From: Bacillota bacterium | Lineage (GTDB): Bacteria > Bacillota > Bacilli > Paenibacillales > Paenibacillaceae | Assembly: GCA_023433615.1 (NCBI GenBank) | Contig: JAEZCJ010000047.1 | Coordinates: forward strand, 1 to 64,000 | DNA: 64,000 nucleotides | Direction: 5' to 3' | Shown here: positions 6,916-14,094 of the stretch, piece by piece | How positions within the stretch are numbered: the stretch's first letter is position 1 | How the letters are laid out: each line of letters opens with the position of its first letter | The notes under the pieces: generated by a model | Database searches by the model: none | Told to the model about the DNA's origin: nothing | Seen by the model: the letters and a program-made list of their open reading frames with translations, nothing else | Translations under genes and position numbers: made by a program

Positions 6916-8572
6916 GAAGGTATTGATCGTAGGCGGCGTTGCAGGCGGAGCATCGGCGGCTGCACGTCTGCGGAGATTGGACGAGAAGGCTGAGATCGTC
7001 ATGTTCGAACGCAGCGAATACATCTCGTTCGCGAACTGCGGGCTTCCGTACTATATCGGAGGCGACATCAAGGAGCGTTCCCGGCTGCTCGTCCAGACGC
7101 CGGAAGCGATGAAGAACCGATTCAACCTCGATGTCCGGGTACAGAGCGAAGTAACGTCAATTCATGCCGATAAACGTACGGTTACGGTGCGCCGCATGAA
7201 CGGCGGCGAATACGAAGAATCTTATGACGCGCTCGTGCTCTCGCCCGGCGCCATGCCGATCAAACCGCTGATTCCCGGTATCGACAGCGAACGCATCTTC
7301 ACGCTCCGCAGCATTCCGGATACGGACCGCATTAAGGCATTTGTGGAAGAACGCGACATCAAGAAGGCGGCTGTAGTCGGCGGCGGCTTCATCGGCATCG
7401 AGATGGCCGAGAATCTCGTGCAGCGCGGCATCGAAGTGACGCTTATCGAAGCGGCCCCGCATATCTTGGCGCCGTTCGATACGGACATGGCCGTCCATGT
7501 GGAACGTGAATTATCGGACAACGGCGTACGGCTGGCGCTCGGTGACGGCGTCGAATCCTTCTCGGAGCATGCGAATGGGCTCGACGTGCGGTTGAAGAGC
7601 GGAACAAAGGTCGAGGCTGACCTGGTGATCCTCGCGATCGGCGTAACGCCGGATACCAGATTCCTGAAGGGTTCGGGCATAGCCCTCGGGGCTCGCGGCC
7701 ATATCTTAGTCAACGAACGGATGGAGACGAACGTTGCGGGGATTTACGCGGTCGGCGATGCGGTAGAAGTGAAGCATTGGGTGCTGGGCACGCAGACGGC
7801 CGTTCCGCTTGCAGGTCCCGCCAACAAGCAAGGACGCATAGCGGCCGATAATATTGCCGGCATTCCGAGCGAGTATCGAGGAACGCAAGGAACTTCCATC
7901 TTGAAGGTATTCGGCATGACCGCGGCTTCGACCGGCGTCAATGAGCGGACGCTGAAGCAGAACGGGCGACAGGTCAAGTCCGTTCATATCCACCCTGCTT
8001 CGCATGCGACGTATTATCCGGGGGCATCTTCCATCGCGCTCAAGCTCATCTTCGATGAAGAAGGACGCATTCTCGGTGCGCAAGCATTCGGCAAGGGCGG
8101 CGTCGACAAGCGGATTGACGTTATTGCGACGGCGATGCGTATGAACGGTACGATTCACGACCTGGCCGAACTGGAACTTTCCTACGCGCCGCCGTTCTCT
8201 TCGGCCAAAGACCCCGTAAACATGGCTGGCTACGTCGCGCAGAATGTTCTGCACGGGCACGCGGACGTTTGGACGCTTGACGAATGGGCGAGCTTCGATT
8301 CCGGCAATGTCCAGCTCGTGGACGTCCGTACGGAAGACGAGTATCTGATCGGCGCCATCCCTGGCGCGGTTAACATACCGGTCGACGAATTGCGGAACCG
8401 ATTGGACGAGCTCGACCCGACAAGACCGGTGTGGATATACTGCCAAGTCGGTTTGCGCGGCTATACGGCTTCGCGAATCTTGACGCAGGAAGAATTCAAG
8501 GTCCGGAACTTGACTGGCGGGTATAAGAGCTATTCTGCTTCGCAATTCACACCGAACTCGAATGAAATCTAA
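6908..8572 (+). CDS. CoA-disulfide/CoA-persulfide reductase with C-terminal rhodanese domain
   Basis: A 554-residue flavoprotein. It has an N-terminal FAD site 'KVLIVGGVAGGASAAARLRR', the active cysteine Cys44 in 'SFANCGLPYYIGG', a NAD(P)H site 'AAVVGGGFIGIEMAENL', and a dimerisation domain with 'LKVFGMTAASTG'. From about residue 460 comes a rhodanese with Cys512 in 'YCQVGLRG'. This matches CoADR-Rhd/Npsr enzymes, which reduce CoA persulfides, polysulfides or sulfane sulfur with NAD(P)H. The start is the ATG overlapping the arsR stop. It is the reductive arm of the island, complementing oxidation by the dioxygenase. Confidence 0.93.
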   Translation: MHKKVLIVGGVAGGASAAARLRRLDEKAEIVMFERSEYISFANCGLPYYIGGDIKERSRLLVQTPEAMKNRFNLDVRVQSEVTSIHADKRTVTVRRMNGGEYEESYDALVLSPGAMPIKPLIPGIDSERIFTLRSIPDTDRIKAFVEERDIKKAAVVGGGFIGIEMAENLVQRGIEVTLIEAAPHILAPFDTDMAVHVERELSDNGVRLALGDGVESFSEHANGLDVRLKSGTKVEADLVILAIGVTPDTRFLKGSGIALGARGHILVNERMETNVAGIYAVGDAVEVKHWVLGTQTAVPLAGPANKQGRIAADNIAGIPSEYRGTQGTSILKVFGMTAASTGVNERTLKQNGRQVKSVHIHPASHATYYPGASSIALKLIFDEEGRILGAQAFGKGGVDKRIDVIATAMRMNGTIHDLAELELSYAPPFSSAKDPVNMAGYVAQNVLHGHADVWTLDEWASFDSGNVQLVDVRTEDEYLIGAIPGAVNIPVDELRNRLDELDPTRPVWIYCQVGLRGYTASRILTQEEFKVRNLTGGYKSYSASQFTPNSNEI

Positions 8573-8608
8573 GCGAAGAATATAGGGTTATCGTATTGGA
8601 ATCAAGCA

Positions 8609-8655
8609 AATAACAAACGGAGAACTGCATGCGCAGTATTCGTTTGTTATTTTGT
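8609..8655 (+). terminator. Rho-independent terminator after the reductase gene
   Basis: AATAACAAACG pairs with CGTTTGTTATT around an inner ACTGCATGCGCAGT hairpin, followed by TTTTGTT. It lies 36 bases after the stop at 8572 and may also serve the converging lipoprotein gene. Confidence 0.75.
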
Positions 8656-8684
8656 TAGGGCCGTGTTGTCCTTATCCTGAAGGA

Positions 8685-9488
8685 TCACATACGTGGCATT
8701 CGCCCCACCACTTTCTTGGACATAGGATCCATATACAGCTTAATGGGTCCTAATAGCCCGTCCAACTCGGTATGGAACGTTACGGCTGCGACAATATCGA
8801 GCTTGTCGTCTTCGCTCAACCTGCCGACGTTTGCTCCGTCTTCCAAGGTCACGACCGCTTGTTCGACCGGAATCGTCACCGTACTTCGTTCCTCTTCAGA
8901 TAATGCACGCCATGCCAGTTCCCTGAATCGCTCTTCCCCAAGGAGCCTGTCGTAGTAATAGACATAATAATACCAGCCGCCGCCAAGATCCTTATAATTT
9001 TCAACGTAGTTGAGTATCGAAGGTTCACCTTGGTTCATCTCAGCCAGGCTGACGTAGGTTATCCCCTGCCGGAACAACCCATGCTCGCTGTCAATCCATA
9101 TATCGACACGCTTGCTAGGATCATCATTCAAAGAAGAGATCCTCATCGCTACCCCATCATGGAACACCTGTCGAGCGAATTCCGCTATCGCGTGATCCTC
9201 GATGACGGCAAAGTCAAATGCTTGATGAAGGATCACCGGCCGGGCTTGGAATAGTCTTTCGTTCGCTAACATGTAATTGCCCAAACTTACAAAGTTATCG
9301 CGCCTATCTTGAAAATACTCAAGTACCTCAGACTCCGGGCGCTTCAGCACTTCGCTCACGTTTAAGGGGATGATCAAATCGTTCACATTCACCTGCTTAT
9401 TGCCATTGCTAAGTGAACCTGCACATCCGCCTGTCATCAGTGCCGTACAGACCAGGAACAGCATGAATCTTATAGGCCGCCTCTGCAT
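8685..9488 (-). CDS. Putative lipoprotein of unknown function
   Basis: A 267-residue protein that starts with a basic N-terminus, a hydrophobic stretch and a lipobox 'LMTGGC' (Cys22), so it is predicted to be lipid-anchored outside the membrane. The mature part shows no catalytic motif I recognise; it is mixed alpha/beta with a tyrosine-rich 'WYYYVYYYD' patch near the middle. The ribosome site GGAGGAGG and ATG are clear. No operon partner is evident: it converges on the sulfur reductase and is followed upstream by an unrelated DUF1232 gene. Confidence 0.8.
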   Translation of the reverse strand: MQRRPIRFMLFLVCTALMTGGCAGSLSNGNKQVNVNDLIIPLNVSEVLKRPESEVLEYFQDRRDNFVSLGNYMLANERLFQARPVILHQAFDFAVIEDHAIAEFARQVFHDGVAMRISSLNDDPSKRVDIWIDSEHGLFRQGITYVSLAEMNQGEPSILNYVENYKDLGGGWYYYVYYYDRLLGEERFRELAWRALSEEERSTVTIPVEQAVVTLEDGANVGRLSEDDKLDIVAAVTFHTELDGLLGPIKLYMDPMSKKVVGRMPRM

Positions 9489-9543
9489 AATGCCTCCTCC
9501 AATTGACCGCTCTCTGCTCTACTGTAGCGGAAGCCGACAGCAG

Positions 9544-9984
9544 TCACCGTAGAATTCCATAGAAATGCCAAGTACTCCATACCGCTACCGCGACCCAGAC
9601 CGCAATAATCAGCATGCCTGCAATCCAATTCTTGGGTTTGCCTGCTTTCCCTTGGGCTTCTGCCTTCGCGCGGTATTCCTCAAGCACTTCCCTGGGAAAC
9701 ATGCGTAAGGCAATGTACACACCTAGCGGTACGAGAATGAGATCATCGAGGTAACCGAGAATCGGTATGAAATCCGGTATCAAGTCGACGGGGCTAAAAG
9801 CATACGCGACAACGCATATAGCAAATATTTTGGTATACAGCGGCACTCGCGGGTCACGATATGCGGCATACATCACCATCAAGTTTGCTTTCAGCTTTTT
9901 TGCCATTGCACGTAACCGATTGATTAGATTTCGCTTTGTTACATTCGCATTCGTATCCATAAGGAAAGGTTTCGCTATCATCAT
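9544..9984 (-). CDS. YkvA-like DUF1232 membrane protein
   Basis: A 146-residue protein with the DUF1232 core 'DPRVPLYTKIFAICVVAYAFSPVDLIPDFIPILGYLDDLILVP' region (residues 45-88), including the family's SPVDLIPDFIP and LDD motifs. A basic linker follows, then a C-terminal hydrophobic helix (residues 121-142). Two membrane segments are likely. The molecular role of the family is not known. It is divergent from the GMC operon at 10089. Confidence 0.88.
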   Translation of the reverse strand: MMIAKPFLMDTNANVTKRNLINRLRAMAKKLKANLMVMYAAYRDPRVPLYTKIFAICVVAYAFSPVDLIPDFIPILGYLDDLILVPLGVYIALRMFPREVLEEYRAKAEAQGKAGKPKNWIAGMLIIAVWVAVAVWSTWHFYGILR

Positions 9985-10088
9985 CTAAGATCCCTGCCCG
10001 AAAATTTGAAAATACTGGCCATTGCTTGCATATGGAATGTGCTGCCAGGGAATAAGTAAGATGCGGGACACATAACAGGTATGCGAAG

Positions 10089-10490
10089 GTGATGGATTTG
10101 AGTTGGAACGGATGGTCGCTCGACCGCGTGATGATCATGGCATTTGGGCTGCTGTTTCTGGTTATTTTCGTTCAAGTCACTTTGTTTCATTATCGTCAGA
10201 ACTTCCGTCATTGGTCGATGTGGATCCCGGTGCTCGCCACGCCTTTGTTCGGCCTATGCATGATACTCTTTGCCTTTTACCGTCCCGGATGGCTGCTCAG
10301 CGTGTTGACCGTATTGCTCTCGGTCGGCATTGCGGCGGGTATATATGGGACCTATCAGCATATTAAAGGTGTCGGTGAGCGTGTAGGCGGATACGAGCTG
10401 CGCAACTTCATGGTCGGTCCTCCCCTTGCCTTGCCTGCACTTATCTCGGCTCTCAGCGTACTTGGGCTGATCGCTTTGTACTGGGGGTGA
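10089..10490 (+). CDS. Small four-helix membrane protein preceding the gluconate-dehydrogenase-like genes
   Basis: A 133-residue hydrophobic protein with about four membrane segments. It begins 'MMDLSWNGWSLDRVMIMAFGLL' and ends '...SVLGLIALYWG'. I know no named family for it. The start may be GTG at 10089 (AGGT eight bases upstream) or the next codon, ATG at 10092. Its TGA overlaps the GTG of the next gene (GTGA), so it is translationally coupled to the gluconate 2-dehydrogenase subunit-3-like gene. It could anchor the dehydrogenase to the membrane in place of the cytochrome subunit of classical enzymes; this is inference. Confidence 0.8.
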   Translation: MMDLSWNGWSLDRVMIMAFGLLFLVIFVQVTLFHYRQNFRHWSMWIPVLATPLFGLCMILFAFYRPGWLLSVLTVLLSVGIAAGIYGTYQHIKGVGERVGGYELRNFMVGPPLALPALISALSVLGLIALYWG

Positions 10491-11104
10491 TCCGATTGCC
10501 TGGCGTAAATGAATCTCATTATCCGAATTTTAACGTGATGCGCGAGGCGGAACACTGGGATCCGCATACGCGAGAGATCGTTACGGACCGACTGGCACCG
10601 GAAAATTTCTTGCCTCATCGGTTTCTGACTGAGCACGAGGGCGACACGCTGTTGTGCCTCTGCGCGATTATGCTGGACGACGAACGCTCTCCCATCCTTA
10701 CGTATGTTGTCTATCATTTCGACGCCGTCTTGCGCACGGACATTGGACAATCGCAACGAAAGCTAGGTGTCCCCAAGCGGTCGGTGGTCGTCCGAGACGG
10801 CTTGGCATGGTTGGATGCCTATTGTTCCGATCGGTTCGGCGGACCGTTCGCCGCTCTGACGCAAGACGTCCAGCAAGAGGCTGCTCGACAGCTGACGGAA
10901 GACGGCGTCGACGTATCGATCGGAGATGCCACAATGCCCTCCGGCGAATGGATAGCAGACATGTTGACAGAGGCTGTTGCGGCCTACTACGCTCATCCGT
11001 CGATATGGTCGGAAATCGGATATGCCGGTCCAGCCTATCCGAGGGGCTATGTTCGTTCGGAACTCGGGTTAACCGACCCATGGGAGGCTAGGCGAGATGG
11101 TTAA
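10487..11104 (+). CDS. Gluconate 2-dehydrogenase subunit 3 family protein
   Basis: A 205-residue protein. It carries the subunit-3 landmarks: an N-terminal 'FLTEHEGDTLLCLCAIML' helix after 'PHRFLT', a C-terminal 'YYAHPSIWSEIGYAGPAYPRGY' segment and 'W'-rich ends. No TAT signal is present at the N-terminus, unlike some homologues. It starts with GTG overlapping the previous stop and its own stop overlaps the ATG of the GMC flavoprotein by eight bases. Subunit 3 is thought to help maturation or secretion of the flavoprotein; the physical coupling here supports a complex. Confidence 0.88.
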   Translation: MIRLPGVNESHYPNFNVMREAEHWDPHTREIVTDRLAPENFLPHRFLTEHEGDTLLCLCAIMLDDERSPILTYVVYHFDAVLRTDIGQSQRKLGVPKRSVVVRDGLAWLDAYCSDRFGGPFAALTQDVQQEAARQLTEDGVDVSIGDATMPSGEWIADMLTEAVAAYYAHPSIWSEIGYAGPAYPRGYVRSELGLTDPWEARRDG

Positions 11105-12728
11105 TCATAAGGATACGGTCACCCATCACGTCGATCATTATGAGGGACGCCGCACAGAAGCTCTGACCCGCCGGAAGTACGAGACGGATGCAGACGTCTG
11201 CATCGTCGGTGCAGGCGCCGCTGGGGGCGTAATGGCGTATGAGCTCGCCAAGGCAGGATTAAAAGTTGTGGTCATCGAAGCCGGACCGTTCTGGAACCCG
11301 CAAACGGACTTTGCCAGCGATGAGCTGTCCATGCAGCAACTTGGCTGGCAGGATACGCGAATGGTGAGCGGCAAAGAGCCGCTTCAACTCGGCCACAACA
11401 ATTCCGGCCGGGGCGTCGGCGGCGGGACGACGCATTTCACCGGCGTATTTCTGCGTTTTCACGAGAGCGATTTTCGGACAAGAACGGTAGACGGCGTCGG
11501 AGAGGACTGGCCCCTCTCTTACGCCGACCTAGCTCCCTATTACGACAAGATTGAAACAGAAATCGCCGTCTCCGGTCCCAAACACTTCCCGTGGGGCGCT
11601 TATCATGGACCCTATCCTTACCCGGAACGCGAGCCGATTAGCGCGAATGCCGAGCTGTTCCGAATCGGCTGCGAGAAATTAAGTATCCGAAGCGTCGTTA
11701 CGCCGCTGGCCATTAACGCTGCTCCATTCGACGGCCGCCCCCCTTGCATTAATCGGGGGTTCTGTAATCAAGGCTGCATGCCCAACGCTAAATTCAGTAC
11801 GTTAGTCCATCATATCCCGAAAGCGATTCAGTTAGGCGCGGAAATCATTACGGATAGCATGGTGACGCAAATCCGTACGGATAAGAATGGGAAAGTCACC
11901 GGCGTCACGTTCTTCCATGGGAAGAGCGAATACGAGCAGAAGGCTCGCGTCGTCATTCTGGCCAGCTTCGTCGTGGAAACGCCGCGACTGCTGCTTCACT
12001 CTGCCAATGCCCTCTTCCCCGACGGACTCGCCAATTCGAGCGGCTGGGTAGGCAAAGCCATCATGCCGCATAGCAGCAACGACGTGTACGGCAAGTTTCC
12101 GGAAGAAGTCAGGCTGTATAAAGGCACGCCGGTACTGGCTACCACGCAGGATTTCTACGAGACGGATCCGAGTCGCGGATTTGCGCGCGGCTATACGCTG
12201 CATGCTCACGGATCGCGTCCTGTCGAGATGGCCAAAGGCATCTCCAAGCATGCGAAGCTTTGGGGCCCGGCTTTGCGTGAAGCGATGCTGGACTATAATT
12301 TCTATGGAAGAATCACCCTCGTCGGCGAAGTGCTTCCGCATGCGGATAACAGCGTCTCGCTTGCCGATGAGAAGGACGAATACAGCATGCCGCTTGCGCA
12401 CGTATCGTTCTCGTACGGCCATAATGACAAGCAATTAATCGATCATGCCGTCGGCCGGATGAAGGACATTATCCGGGCTGCAGGCGGCACGCCGGCATTC
12501 GTAACGGACGACACGGCTCATTTGATGGGCGGCTGCAGGATGGGAGCCGATCCGACGCAATCCGTGACGAACAGCTACGGACAATCCCATGATATTCCGA
12601 ACCTTTATATTGCCGGCGCCAGTCTCTTCGTCACTTCCGGCGGCGGCAATCCGACGGATACGGTAATGGCGCTCGCGGCTCGTTCCGCGGATTATATCGT
12701 CGAACGATTCCGGAGTCATGACCTATAA
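11097..12728 (+). CDS. GMC-family flavin oxidoreductase (gluconate/sorbitol dehydrogenase-like large subunit)
   Basis: A 543-residue FAD enzyme with 'VCIVGAGAAGGVMAYELAKAGLKVVVIEAG' around residues 34-63 as the dinucleotide fold. The GMC features are a 'GRGVGGGTTHFTGVFLRF' flavin-attachment segment and a C-terminal 'HLMGGCRMG' with the 'GNPTDTVMALAARSADYI' close. The substrate cannot be read from sequence; relatives oxidise gluconate, sorbitol or other polyols and pass electrons to a membrane acceptor. It is the third gene of a coupled operon and is closed by a two-way terminator at 12743-12778. Confidence 0.9.
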   Translation: MVNHKDTVTHHVDHYEGRRTEALTRRKYETDADVCIVGAGAAGGVMAYELAKAGLKVVVIEAGPFWNPQTDFASDELSMQQLGWQDTRMVSGKEPLQLGHNNSGRGVGGGTTHFTGVFLRFHESDFRTRTVDGVGEDWPLSYADLAPYYDKIETEIAVSGPKHFPWGAYHGPYPYPEREPISANAELFRIGCEKLSIRSVVTPLAINAAPFDGRPPCINRGFCNQGCMPNAKFSTLVHHIPKAIQLGAEIITDSMVTQIRTDKNGKVTGVTFFHGKSEYEQKARVVILASFVVETPRLLLHSANALFPDGLANSSGWVGKAIMPHSSNDVYGKFPEEVRLYKGTPVLATTQDFYETDPSRGFARGYTLHAHGSRPVEMAKGISKHAKLWGPALREAMLDYNFYGRITLVGEVLPHADNSVSLADEKDEYSMPLAHVSFSYGHNDKQLIDHAVGRMKDIIRAAGGTPAFVTDDTAHLMGGCRMGADPTQSVTNSYGQSHDIPNLYIAGASLFVTSGGGNPTDTVMALAARSADYIVERFRSHDL

Positions 12729-12742
12729 GACGCCTTCCAATA

Positions 12743-12778
12743 GAAAGCCTGCAATCCCATCCGGGACTGCAGGCTTCT
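12743..12778. terminator. Bidirectional terminator between GMC and molybdenum-hydroxylase operons
   Basis: AAGCCTGCA and TGCAGGCTT form a nine-base stem around a GC-rich centre (TCCC/GGGA), lying between two convergent operons. Confidence 0.8.
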
Positions 12779-12784
12779 AAGTGT

Positions 12785-13255
12785 TCAACCGCTTTCCTTC
12801 AGGAGGCTTGTGACCGCCTCGCGAATCTCCGCGTATCCTGTGCATCTGCAGATATTGGATTGCAGCCAATCCGTTACGAGTTCAGGTGAAGCATTGGGAT
12901 GGATTTGCGATAAAGCATGAATATTCATAATGAACCCCGGGGTACAGTATCCGCATTGAAAAGCGAAGCACTCGACAAACTTTGTCTGGATCGGCGTGTC
13001 CTTCAAGCCCTCGATCGTTAAGACCTTCCTACCGTTCGCTTCCACAGCCAGCATCAGACATGCTTTCATGGGCAAGCCGTCCACGTTAACCGTACACGTG
13101 CCGCAATCCCCGTTGCGGCAACCCGGCTTGGACCCGGTAAGTCCAAACGAGTCTCGCAGTACGTCTAACAGAAGGTCTGCCGGCCGGACTACGGCGTTCT
13201 TATATTCGTCATTAATGTCCAGTGTCAACTGGATCTTATGATCGTTCATTTCCAT
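12785..13255 (-). CDS. Molybdenum hydroxylase, 2Fe-2S subunit (CoxS/XdhC-type small subunit)
   Basis: A 156-residue protein with an N-terminal plant-type ferredoxin domain and a C-terminal four-helix domain holding the second cluster. Cysteines 46, 51, 54 and 66 lie in 'GCRNGDCGTC...AC'. Cysteines 101, 104, 136 and 138 lie in 'QCGYCTPGF' and 'ICRCTGY'. It carries electrons from the molybdenum site to FAD. ATG at 13255 is preferred (GGAGGA eight bases upstream), overlapping the TGA of the FAD subunit gene; a GTG one codon earlier is possible. It is the last gene of the operon. Confidence 0.95.
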   Translation of the reverse strand: MEMNDHKIQLTLDINDEYKNAVVRPADLLLDVLRDSFGLTGSKPGCRNGDCGTCTVNVDGLPMKACLMLAVEANGRKVLTIEGLKDTPIQTKFVECFAFQCGYCTPGFIMNIHALSQIHPNASPELVTDWLQSNICRCTGYAEIREAVTSLLKESG

Positions 13256-14094
13256 CACATCTGTCCTCCACCCAACTCCGTAACCATATCCGTGAGCGTG
13301 TTCTTCAAGACAAGCAGTCGATATTCCGCCGATCCTCTGATATCGGATAGGACCGGTGCCGGCAAGTTATCGAGAGCGATTCCGACTCGGTCCCCGATCG
13401 GCATATCGCGTCTATTCAGAATATCCTCGATGATTGAGGATCGGAACGGAAAAGCGGTCACGCCGCTGAAGGCCACCCGTATGCCCGAAGCCGTACGAAG
13501 AGCGGCCACCGTGACCAATGGATAATCGATGGATGACACCTTTCGCCTCTTCACCGTTATGTACGGCATGCGCGCATACGCTGAATCCATGATTGCCTGC
13601 ACCAACAGCTCCCCTTGTCCCAGCCTCATCGTGCGGTTAAACCGTTCAACGATCGGTTCAATCTTTATTCCGTCTGTGCCTGCAATCAATACCTTACTCT
13701 CGACAAGAAGAAGCGGAAGCACCGCTTCCTTATAGATGAATCGTCCGCATACGTTACCGCCGATCGTTATTTTATTCCTGGACGTACGGTCGGCAATGCC
13801 TGCTCCGGTCTCGCCTAGCAGAGGAAATACGCGTGAATCGTATAGCTCGGACAGCGTAACTGCCGAACCGACGATCATCTTTTCCCCATCCACGGCAACC
13901 GTGCGGCATTCCGGTATCCGCTTCAGATCGATGACAGCCTTCGTCAAGACCAGATTGATTCTGCCCAAAGTGATGAGTTCCGTGCCGCCTGCGTGGTACA
14001 ACGGGCTCTTATTCTGTCCCTCCAGCTGCCAATAAAGCTCGACTGCTTCCGCTATGGAAGCCGGTTGATAGTATTCGAAGTTATAGGGAATCAT
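13255..14094 (-). CDS. Molybdenum hydroxylase, FAD-binding subunit (CoxM type)
   Basis: A 279-residue protein of the CoxM/XDH FAD subunit family. The N-terminal half has 'YHAGGTELI' and 'DRTSRNKITIGGNVCGR', the conserved flavin-binding loops (normally AGGTdLl and TIGGNla). The C-terminal half is the CO-dehydrogenase flavoprotein C domain, ending near 'GSAEYRLLVLKNTLTD' (the usual S.eYR...). It overlaps the Mo subunit gene by 14 bases at its start and the Fe-S gene at its end, so the three subunits are made in step. Confidence 0.93.
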   Translation of the reverse strand: MIPYNFEYYQPASIAEAVELYWQLEGQNKSPLYHAGGTELITLGRINLVLTKAVIDLKRIPECRTVAVDGEKMIVGSAVTLSELYDSRVFPLLGETGAGIADRTSRNKITIGGNVCGRFIYKEAVLPLLLVESKVLIAGTDGIKIEPIVERFNRTMRLGQGELLVQAIMDSAYARMPYITVKRRKVSSIDYPLVTVAALRTASGIRVAFSGVTAFPFRSSIIEDILNRRDMPIGDRVGIALDNLPAPVLSDIRGSAEYRLLVLKNTLTDMVTELGGGQM

